Part shown: in pieces, positions 53,341 to 62,690 of the stretch
How positions within the stretch are numbered: position 1 is the stretch's first letter
Layout: each line of letters opens with the position of its first letter
Assembly: GCA_008828725.1 (NCBI GenBank)
Contig: MEHQ01001788.1
Span: forward strand, 90,834-154,833
DNA from: Saccharina japonica
Lineage: Eukaryota > Sar > Phaeophyceae > Laminariales > Laminariaceae
Direction: 5' to 3'
DNA length: 64,000 nt
Notes under the pieces: generated by a model
The model's database searches: none
What the model saw: the letters and a program-made list of their open reading frames with translations, nothing else
Told to the model about the DNA's origin: nothing
Position numbers and translations under genes: made by a program

Positions 53341-53731
53341 GTGAAGAAAAAAATGCCAGGAGGCCTTCTCGAAATAATGCGACATACCAGGTATGCATGT
53401 TATACCAAAAACTCACTGGCAGTAGACTACTAGTTAACCTTGAGCTAGTGGGGATAACTAATTGAACAAAAGAGGGAGAACAGTAATATATCGCGACCAT
53501 GGTGTGTATCAACAGTAATAAACAAAGTTCTGCGACCGCCAATTCAACAAAAACAGCGACGCGCGATCGCCAACCGCCCACCTACACAATTGCCAAATTT
53601 GCGCCCCAAGATTTCAAGCACAGGTGTTCCGTCAATGCAAACATCATAATCAGCAGCAGCAGCAGCGCAGCAGCATGCACAACGCCCCAGGCAGCTCTTC
53701 CCACCAACATATTCTTACGTTAAATCTCTCT

Positions 53732-53755
53732 NNNNNNNNNNNNNNNNNNNNNNNN
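53732..53755. other. Assembly gap (24 N)
   Basis: A run of 24 undetermined bases at the junction of the two duplicated blocks. Confidence 1.
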
Positions 53756-53764
53756 GGGAAAGGG

Positions 53765-55105
53765 GGGGAGCGTCGGGCATCTATCAGGAGGAAACAAGCC
53801 GGCGGGCGAGAATCATGGCTGGCGTGAATCGCGGGCGCATATCTCACGCGTGGGCTGCGTTGGACGTAGAAAGTCGCAAACACAATTAATTATGCGAAGA
53901 GTTTTTTTCATGCCTGGACCAGATTGGCCTGAAAAAAAGGGACAGGACAAAAATAAATGAGAAAACAATGCCAGACACGAAACAGACAATGGAATATGTT
54001 TGGTTTTAGAAACCCCCCGTTGACACTGGGGAAGCCCAGCCCCGACACCTTGGAAACGAGACGCTTTACCCGCACGTATAAAGTATCTGCGTTTCGGTCA
54101 CACGAGCAAGCCATGCCGCTGTAGACAGGCCGCTTAGAGGCGGGGGGGGGGGGGGTACTTAATTTTCATGCATGCACGGCCGGAGTCGTATGACCATAAA
54201 CCCTCGCATCCCTACAACGCCGGGACGAAGCACGTTGGATTTTCGGGTGGGGAGGGGGGGGTGTAAGCGGACAGAGGCGGCGCTGAGGATTTTTCAGGTA
54301 GCCTCATTTCCTCACTGAAGTTGTCCGTGTGCATGGTCTGCACTACAACGAGCGGTGAACAGGCACGAGCACCGGTATTCAAGATACACGGGCACACGGG
54401 GTAGGTACGAACGAACGAGCTTGGTTATCGACGGCAACGCCAAAAAAAATGGTACGTAACACCCACCTCCAGCGGCGTTTGGAATAACCGAATGGGGGGT
54501 TGGCATCCACCGATCACAAGAAGAACAACAATAATGATCCCAATGACGCATCACGTCGTATGTATTCGTATACCGAAAAAGTACTTGATTCCACCGAAAA
54601 ATCGTTTGCCTCGTGGCGTGAAGGTTAAGCTGACCTCTCAAGCTTTGGTGTCGGGCCAATACTTGCACATTTTTTCAAAGGTGCCTCGGAACACAAGCGC
54701 GCCTTCGTGGAGCACTGGATTTACCCAGGTGAAGAAAAAAAATGCCAGGAGGCCTTCTCGAAATAATCGACATACCAGGTATGCATGTTATAACCAAAAA
54801 CTCACGGCAGTACCTACTAGTTAACCTTGAGCTAGTGGGGATTAACTAATTGAACAAAAGAGGGAGAACAGTAATATATCCGACCATGGTGTGTATCAAC
54901 AGTATAAACAAAGTTCTGCGACCCCAATTCAACAAAAACAGCGACCGCGATCCCAACCGTCCACCTACAAATTGCCAAATTTGCGCCCCAAGATTTCATG
55001 CACAGGTGTTCCGTCAATGCAAACATCATAATCAGCAGCAGCAGCAGCAGCAGCATGCACACGCCCCAGGCAGCTCTTCCCACCAACACATTCTTACGTA
55101 AATTC
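53765..55105. repeat. Large duplication, copy 2 (downstream of assembly gap)
   Basis: Matches 52313-53731 but with many single-base indels in homopolymers and elsewhere (for example AACCCCCG versus AACCCCCCG, and GGTGCCCTCG versus GGTGCCTCG) and one larger deletion near 54180. The error pattern suggests low-quality reads at a contig end. Confidence 0.85.
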
Positions 55106-55106
55106 T

Positions 55107-55210
55107 ACCAGGCATCAACTAACAGCCTTTCCCACCAAAACACTCTATATTCTACCAGATATCAACTAATACCCTTCCCACCAACACACTCTATATTGCA
55201 CCAGATACCT
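55107..55210 (+). repeat. Three-copy tandem repeat of about 47 bp
   Basis: CTACCAGGCATCAACTAACA, CTACCAGATATCAACTAATA and CACCAGATACC each follow CACTCTATATT or similar, with CCTTTCCCACCAA inside the unit. Confidence 0.7.
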
Positions 55211-55486
55211 ATCTATGATATTAGGCCCCGAACGGGCGGCTTAGTTCCCCTCGACCCCGTACGTACGTAGTGTTGACGACTTGACAAACCATCTGCTAGT
55301 CCATACTAAATAAATCCTCACCCACATGTCTTTTTCCGAGAAAATTCCCAGGTGGGCCGGGATATATAGGGCTTCGTAGGATATATCGCCTACTAACCAA
55401 TTCAACCATTTCGACGAAATCTATTAATAATTAATAGGCCCCCAAGGTCTAATATACAGCCCCTCTCTCGCTGAACCCTACCCCGT

Positions 55487-55813
55487 TTAATCGCCCTCCT
55501 GTGTCAAAAAGGCCTGCGGCTGCTGCGATCGCGGCTGCTGCGGCCGAGACGAGGCCGCCAGCCACCCGTTGGGGGTCGCCTCCCCCCCGCCCCCGCCCCC
55601 ACCCCCACCCAGCCCCCACACGCCATTTCCCGGGTTCCCTCGATGCGTCGCCAAGTAATGCCTCCGACAAGCTCCTACCGCGCTCCCGCCCGAGCATCCC
55701 CCACCCCCACCCTCACTCCCACCATCTTGGAGAGGACCGACGATGTCTTCGATGTCAACCGCGGAGAGGTTCTGCGCCTCGAGCATGCCACGGAGGTTGC
55801 TGCCATCGCCGCG

Positions 55814-55857
<44 letters not shown>

Positions 55858-58800
55858 TGTTGCTGCTGCTGAGGGCACCTCCTCCACGCATAGTTGTCTT
55901 CGATTTCGAAGCCCCTGCCCCTGCCCCCCCCCGGTCGCCGCCGCCGTTACTGTGGCAACTCCCTCGCGTATGGCGTTGGCTGTGGGCGTGAAACGGGCAT
56001 CCATGGCCGTAGCCCCCTGCCCCGGAGCCTCCCCCCCCGCCGAGGGACGCGATTTGGGCGCACGACCGGGGGCGGTACGCCTTCCGTCTCCCCTCCAGAC
56101 CGTAGAGGTGCCTCAGGCTGTACTCGTACCTGATGGGGGCAGGGGGGGGCGGGGGTGCTCGTGTCATGCCTGACCGCAGTCGTATGACCATAAGACCCTC
56201 GCATCCCTACAAAATGTTGGGACGGAGAAAGTCGGGTTTTCACCGACCAGGCAGGGGGGGGGGGAAGAGGCGCGCAGTGACATATACCTGCACATATGAT
56301 ACATGTATGTGTACAGTCACCATCAGTTTTACTTTCCTGTAATAATTTTTACCCTCAGCTTCCTCCTTGACAAACCGCGGTCACAGCTATCTTCCCTTCT
56401 CCCCCACTGCGCTTTATTTTGACCCATCCGCCGGAGGATAAAAAAAAAAAAAAAACTACTTTCATAGTTGGTTCCGAAGGTTGGTTTGTTGCTCATATAG
56501 TTTTCACCTTTCAACTATCCTATTTATAGTTCCTTATCCCCGATTTCGGAATATTTGGTCAGTGTTGTTTAAAAACGATATACCAGTACAAAACCTTCGC
56601 GTACGGTGCCGCAAGTACTATCGCTCCCGCCAAACCTACGTAGGACTGCTCGCTTGACAGGTACCACTTTCGCCCGGGACTGGCTCTCTGTGACTCTTGG
56701 CAGGGCTTTGGCTGAATAACAATTATTGTCGCTAAAAATGAAACATGTTTCGTGTTTTCTCGCGTATGCTAGTAAATCGGTTTTGGCGTAGTTTTAAGAC
56801 TTAGATGTGAATTCGCAAAAACAACAACAACAACAACAACAACAAAATGCGTTTGGGGTGCAAATTAAGCGATTTTTGCTCAAACTCGCAGAAAATAATC
56901 CTGATTTTATTTCGCTTTCAAGTATTGGGCCAAAGCCTAGCTCTTGGCACCCGACCGTATGAACCGCCCAGATTAAAGTCCTTACGTATCCCGACACAAT
57001 CTGCTCGTGCACGGCGGCGTGCCGTGCCGCAGCCGCGCCTCGAATCGTGCTCAACTGGTTTCTCTTCCGCGCGTACTCCTCCGGCGGCATGCCTCTGGGA
57101 AACTCTTCTCGCCACAGCCCCAGCAGCTCGTGAACCTGACAACAAAAAACAAACAAAAAACGAAGTATATAATAAAAAAACACACAACCAAAACTCAGCA
57201 TGAAAAAAAAGAAGACCACAATACGTAGAGCAATCAGGGGACGACGATGCAAAGAAGATAATTTTTTCTAGAGTGCAATAACAGGCATTCAGTCCAGTGC
57301 GCACGTTTACTTTTCTAGAATGCAATAACACAATACGTACCGTTCAGTCAGTGCGCGCGTTGATACTGCTGTCTGTACACGCGAAAACGGCGTGGACACC
57401 AAAACTTCGCCGACGCGGCGTTTCCCGCCTTCCCATAATATACAACACCCCTGCGATAAGGCCCCACGGGCCAACAATTAACAACGAGGCCCCCTTTTAC
57501 CAGGGCTGTCCGCCTAAACATACACCAGGTACACCAGACAACAAGTGCAACAAAATTCACCTGGTACATTGTCTGTGGCACATTTGTTTTCGGCGTTTTT
57601 ACTGTGCTTTTTTAGACGCATGCTACGGTAGAGGTGCACCATTTTTGCCTTCTGAGGGTGTCGACTTAAGGTCACTTGAGGAGCTCTGTACTAATAGTAA
57701 GTCAAAAACTGATTTTGGAGGGAAAACACATTTCAAAGTGCTACGTAGATATCCGATGAACAATCCCCATGGCTCGAGTAATACAACAAAAAAAAAAATT
57801 GCATCACCAAGAATGAGAAAATTCCGACGATTTTTGGTTAAGGCGCCTTTAATAGGTCATTCCGAAAACGTTTCACCCAAAAAACGGTACGGTACCTCTA
57901 TCGTAGCTTAACGGTTTTTTTTTTCCTTCCAGAAATCACGACTACACTCAACCTCACCGGTAACCTTTACCTTTACCACAGTCTCGAACCACAAAATACG
58001 CAAGTGCAAGCCACCTATAATAAAATAAAATATGTTTTTTTGGGGTACTTTATCTTGGTATGGTATGGTATGTCCGGGGGGGGGGGGGCGGGGCCGTGAA
58101 AGCTCGTTAAATGCTACATACCTATATGTACTACGGTCAGAAACAGAAACGCCGCTTCGTGTATATAATATACCCTTACTTTATTTGGTAGAATATCGTA
58201 TGCATGTGACGAGCGAGTTCTTCTCCTTCGTAGAAAAAATCTGCGGGGTGTTCGCTACGTACAGCTATAAGACAGAATCGGTCCGTAGCTGGCGGTTACA
58301 TATCGTACGTGAAATGCGGGACAATTGTGACTGGGGAGGAACCAAAATAAAGTGAGGATTTACTTACGTACTCGTATAAATACGACAATCCACCAACCCG
58401 AAAGTTCCCACAATTTTTTTTTTTTTTTTTGTCACCTCCATTCCAGCGTTGCTGAGAAAGCTGACAAGCTGAACGCGCGCCTCGTACTTGAGGTGGTGCT
58501 CCCGACGGAGGACTTGCAGCATCCGCCGCATGCAGAGGGGGAAGTGTTTCTCGGCGACATGGTCGATGGTTTGCCTCGTGATGGCCACCGACGCTCGCGG
58601 GTCGTCCCCGCCCCCCTGGCGGCGACCGCCAAGCATTCGGTCGATATCCCTTCTCACCTGTTGAATATTGAAATGTGATCACGTATAATATAATACCAGT
58701 AGCATATTGAATATATTGAATATTAATACGTAGCGTATTGGATATTGATAGCGTATTGAATAGTAATATATAATATATACTATAGCATATTGAATATTGT

Positions 58801-61472
58801 TATATACGAAGCATATTTATTTTTAATACGCTTATTACTTGTAAGTCGGGGCGACGCTGATGATGTCCAAATGACTCTTCACGATTTCGGTATGCCCCGC
58901 TCGGCATCGGCCCTACCGTGCGCCACCCGCCCCCCTCGGTAACCACGACCACGCCGCGGCCGCCCGACACATCAGCCCTCGGCGACCCCGCCGAAAAGCA
59001 CGGGGCCTGATGTCCATCTCGGCGACCGGGGGGCGGGGGAAGGTGCCCTCCCGGGGACGACTCGATCTCTCCCCGGGAACGGGGATAGTCGTCAAAAAAT
59101 GGAAATATCAGCACGCGCTTTTGAACCGACACATCTGTCTGTTGCTGTACGCGCTGCTGTACTGCGGTAGCACATGATGTGTGAGTGAGTGGGTGGGTGG
59201 GTGGGTGGGTGCGGGGTGCCTCTCGGATTTTTCAGCTAGGGTTTATAAATATTAGTTGCAGGGTGCCTCTCGGCCTTTTCAGCGAGGGGTTCCGAACAAA
59301 TATTTGTGTAACCCGCGGGCGCACAAAATAGGCGCGCGCTCCCGAGTCGACCCCGGAGTGTTCTTTCGTTACATAACTACGAGGGGCCATAGTGAATATA
59401 ACCGAATATTGTTGGTAAAAATGGGTAAGTATGCAGTTTTTTGTGTGTACTGTTGTAGGTCCCCTATTTACTAGTGTTTACTATGGTCCCCCGTAACACG
59501 GAGGGGTACATACAGTAGTACAAGTTAGAACCAAATTTGTCGTGATAACATAGGGGGAATACATGTTTTTTTGGGGTCGATTGTAGGTTCTATTTACTAT
59601 CCCCTCCCCGGTAAAAACAGACACGCACCAAAACCACCGAGCTATAAAGTAGGCTGAGAGCTTAGACTGATATGTATGTATATAGCTCTGTGATGGTATG
59701 GTGCATACCAAAACAAAAAAGAAGGAGCCGAAACTCCGCGTTTAGTATTTTCCTCGCCTGCACGAGAACCCCCTTGACTCTCTCGTCCTTCTCCACCCCG
59801 GGCAGACTCCGCTCGGCGACGGCCATCCCCTCCCTCAGGACCTCCTTGAAGTGCTGAACCACCGCCGCCGGCACCTGTCTCGGTGCGAGCAAAGCCTTCC
59901 CACCCCGCAGGAGAACCCGGCGCGACCTGACCAGCGGAAGCACCTTCTCGAACGGGCACGACACGTAACTGATGGTACTACCAGACGACGCCTGCGGCGC
60001 CGGATGTCGCGGCACCCATGGGGGAGGGGGAGGAGGAACGCTCGGGCGCCCCTCGTGAGCGCTCGGTTTTTGTAAGCGCGACGGAGGAACCACCTCTTCT
60101 GCGGAATGGGAGGAGTTCCATCGTGGGCGTTTTTCCTTGCCGCGATCAGCGATTTTGCGATCAGCGATTTTGCGATCAGCGGTTTTGCGATCAGCGATTT
60201 TGAGATCGGCGATTTTGCGATCAGCGATTTCGCGATCAGCGATTTCACGCTCAGCGCTTTCGCGATTAATGCTTCCGCGTCTAGCGCTTTCGCGGCCAGT
60301 GCTTCGGCGATCCGCCCTGTCGCGCGGGCCGGTAGCTTCTGCGCTGGCGTCGTCGATACCGTCTGCTACCGGCTGCAGCCACCCCAGGTTGTATACGATC
60401 CGGAGGGCATAGAGCCGATCGTTCAGAGAAGCCGGTCGCGCTTCAGGCTTTGCGTTTGTCTCCTATTACACCGCAATCGTAAAAAAAAAGGACAGCAAGC
60501 CAGGGGGGTGGGGGGGGAAGTGGGTGGAGGGACGGGGGGGGGGCGGGGAGGGGGCGGGGAGCACCCCGATCGGCGGTGGGAAAGGCGTGAGTGGTTTGTG
60601 CGCGCGGAGACAGACTTGTTTGAGGCGCGCCTCCACTGGCATCTCCGGGGAGGTGCTGATAGAGCGGGAAGGAACGGGCAGGTACATATGAATACTGCTG
60701 TTGTATACGTATCGTACCAGGTTATTTTTGCATCGTATCCTTGTCGTATCTACTGATTTTATTTTATGGAGAGAAACGTGTCGGCAGATACTGTGGAAAG
60801 ACGTCTGTGCTACTCGTACGTGCATCCGGTTATGTCCTGTCCTGTCCTGTCCTGTCCTGTCCTGTCCTGTCCTGTCCTGTCCTGTCCTGTCCTGTCCTGT
60901 CCTGTCCTGTCCTGTCCTGTCCTGTCCTGTCCTGTCCTGTCCTGTCCTGTCCTGTCCTGTCCTGTCCTGTCCTGTCCTCTCACGTCCTGTCATGTCCTGT
61001 AGACGCCCTCTGAGACGCTCGGGCTTTTCGGTGGTGGGGTTCTTGGCTTAATTTGTATTTGCCGACCTATTGAGTGTTGCTGGACAGTTGCTTTTAATGG
61101 CGCACTTGTGCTGATACGTTTCAAAATGAGCAAGTCGACCCTGCAGCTGCTGCCAATGTGAGGAGCCTTTGGTACGCATACGATGCACCCGTCGCTGCTG
61201 CCGCCGCCGCCGCCGCCGTTCTGCCTGCTGACGCTGCTGTTTGTACATGTTGCTCCCCAAGTTACTCTCCTAAAATAGCACGATGGTCGACTGCACGCTT
61301 GCTTTCTCCCCCGCCGCTGTCGACGATAGCTGCCCATCGCTCACNTTACTCTCCTAAAATAGCACGATGGTCGACTGCACGCTTGCTTTCTCCCCCGCCG
61401 CTGTCGACGATAGCTGCCCATCGCTCACCCCCCCTGGTCATGCGACTACGGCCATGCATGAAAATGAAGAGC

Positions 61473-61507
<35 letters not shown>

Positions 61508-62690
61508 GCCAATGGGCCCCGCGCTGTGTGGAAAATATGGGCCCCCCCCCCCCCCCCCACCCCCCCTCCCCCTCTCCGTTCGCCTCCTCCGCCTGCTTCT
61601 TTCTCGCCATCGCCGGCACGGCCACCGCAGCAGGCGAGCTTCAGGATGAAGTGGCTCGCCAAGTCTGCTCGGTGGTGTTGGGCTTCCGAGGGGCGGTCGC
61701 CGTGTCCGTGGAGGAGCAGCAGTCTGGCGTCTGCCGCGGGGGGTGAACGGGGTTTGTTTGTTGTCCGGGGGGGGGTCAAAACGTCAAAAACGGCGGTGAA
61801 AACACGAGAGACTCTTTTCTCTTCCTCTCCAAGGCGTTCACGTAAGTGCTGGTATTCTGCGCGCCAGGACGGGCTTACTGCTGCAGCTGTGGCGACCAAA
61901 ACAAACGCACTACTGTGGCGACCAAAACAACAGCAGCTTTGGCGTTATCAATCGAGCGTCCTACGAGCAGCGTGGTGCTCAGCAGTACAAGGGTAAACAG
62001 TACTGCTGTAGGATCATGTTGCGTCCGTGCCAGAAGTACCACTCCTGGCCAATTCGTATCGTATCATCCCGAATCACGCAGTGGCGGTAGAGTACTGGAC
62101 TGCTGTACTCGGCATTTGACCAATGTGCTGTACCTGGTACCTGATAAACCATACCAGGTATCACCAGCTGTCAGGTGTATACGTTCAGCGAAGCCGGTCA
62201 ATGCTCGGGTTCGTGAGCTACTCGTACAAACGGATCATCAGGTGGGCGCGAAAACGCACAGATGCGGCGACGGTTTTGTGACTCTTTACGTACCCCCAAC
62301 CCAAGATTATTGCACAGACGCGATGCAAGTCACAGCTGGGCGTGGGGCTGCTGGCCTTCGATGCGAACGGTGCAGCGTAGACGCTCGCATCATACAGCCC
62401 TGCTATAGCAATCGACATAATTATTCTACCGCAGTGGGAACATCGGGATGGTACTGTGAGCGGACCCAGCAACGAGCGCAGCAGATCTGCTGGACGCGCT
62501 GTCTGTTGGTGTACTTGCCTGCTGTAAGCGCCTGTTGTGCCAAGCTCCCATTTGAAATCTCGGTTGCTTGGCCCTCACGGAGGAGACGGATGGCCTCAAC
62601 CCTGCGGCGAGGCAGCAACATGAAGTCGTCGAGATCGATGTCGAACGATGGAGGCTCTAGGTACAGCCCGGGCGGCACACGCGTCTCCAT
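55487..62690 (-). CDS. PRIM2: DNA primase large subunit, seven exons recognised, one on the wrong strand
   Basis: Non-catalytic subunit of the eukaryotic primase/polymerase-alpha complex, which starts RNA primers in the nucleus. Minus-strand exons: 62690-62519 (start; GLYLEPPS then helix), 61730-61626 (RADLASHFILKLACC), 59991-59758 (CPFEKVLPLVRSRRVLL ... ERSLPGVEKDERVKG), 58657-58436 (KHFPLCMRRMLQVLRREHHLKY), 57135-56986 (HELLGLWREEFPRGM) and 56129-55487 (YEYSLRHLYGLEGRR to stop). Three of the four cysteines of the C-terminal 4Fe-4S domain are visible (RPRSCAQI, GCPF, ACRRHYLATH); the fourth is not seen before TPNGWLAAS. A Ser-rich insertion from an AGC run follows the second. The exon carrying EWFVRAETDLFEARL lies on the plus strand at 60562-60652. 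The exon 57135-56986 ends in phase 0 while the last needs phase 2, so a micro-exon is missing or the model is wrong there. Introns after 62519 and 59758 may use GC donors. An upstream first exon is possible. Confidence 0.82.
55800..55870. repeat. GCT/AGC microsatellite within the PRIM2 last exon
   Basis: The GCT run on the plus strand encodes a Ser tract on the minus strand (about 12 Ser with a few Asn), between the second and third iron-sulphur cysteines. Confidence 0.85.
56137..56265 (-). mobile_element. Poly-C-tailed repeat abutting the PRIM2 last exon
   Basis: On the plus strand: G runs at 56136-56155, then GTGCTCGTGTCATGCCTGAC, GTCGTATGACCATAAGACCC, CGCATCCCTACAAAATG and GGTTTTCACCGACCAGGCAG. 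In the sense of PRIM2 this is a shortened copy whose C tail forms the pyrimidine tract directly before the acceptor of the last exon (56130-56132). Confidence 0.8.
59380..59495. mobile_element. MITE family A, copy 11
   Basis: ACGAGGGGCCATAGTGAATA, then CCGAATATTGTTGGTAAAAA, ending ATTTACTAGTGTTTACTATG with GGTCCCCCGTAA. PRIM2 intron. Confidence 0.75.
59497..59612. mobile_element. MITE family A, copy 12
   Basis: Adjacent copy: ACGGAGGGGTACATACAGTA, AGAACCAAATTTGTCG, ending GGTTCTATTTACTATCCCCT and CCCCGGTAA. Confidence 0.65.
60145..60300. repeat. 15-bp tandem repeat GCGATCAGCGATTTT
   Basis: About ten units that are near-perfect at first and increasingly degenerate to the right. Because the period is a multiple of three, it gives an open frame reading repeated AISDF on the plus strand; I do not consider that a gene. 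Confidence 0.85.
60562..60652 (+). CDS. PRIM2: Inverted PRIM2 exon
   Basis: On the plus strand this reads ERREWFVRAETDLFEARLHWH, ending at a possible donor GGGGAG/GTGCTG after 60652. The W-F-x3-E-T-x-L-F-x2-R pattern belongs between the SHFILKLACC exon (61730-61626) and the CPFEKVL exon (59991-59758) of the primase large subunit, both on the minus strand. Gene order is right but the strand is wrong. Upstream DNA on this strand is G-rich and offers no normal acceptor. Either the block between the repeats at 60145-60300 and 60834-60977 was inverted in assembly, or the genome carries a real inversion. Confidence 0.65.
60834..60977. repeat. CCTGT pentanucleotide microsatellite
   Basis: About 28 consecutive units, almost pure, with changes only at the right end (CCTCTCACGTCCTGTCATG). 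Open in all forward frames, hence spurious ORFs. Confidence 0.97.
61262..61428. repeat. Exact 83-bp duplication around a single N
   Basis: 61262-61344 and 61346-61428 are identical, separated by one undetermined base at 61345. This is the signature of two contig ends that overlap but were joined end to end. Confidence 0.95.
61433..61560 (+). mobile_element. Fragment of the poly-C-tailed repeat
   Basis: Only the 3' end is present (GGTCATGCGACTACGGCCAT, ATGAAAATGAAGAGCACCCC) with a C run of more than 30 bases, then further C-rich DNA. Relative to PRIM2 it is antisense, with its tail end facing the exon at 61626-61730. Confidence 0.7.

Larger units (their letters stand above)
52313..53731. repeat. 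Large duplication, copy 1 (upstream of assembly gap)
   Basis: About 1.42 kb, from GGCATCTATCTCAGGGGGAT to TCTTACGTTAAATCTCTC, repeated at 53765-55105 in the same order and orientation. It includes antisense poly-C-tailed repeats (52690-52848) and the exon-like piece at 53292. Confidence 0.9.

Noticed and set aside
60106..60756. Plus-strand frame with repeated AISDF pentapeptides
   Set aside because: It is produced by a 15-bp satellite and does not fit the pentapeptide-repeat consensus. The PRIM2 exon at its end is a separate matter.
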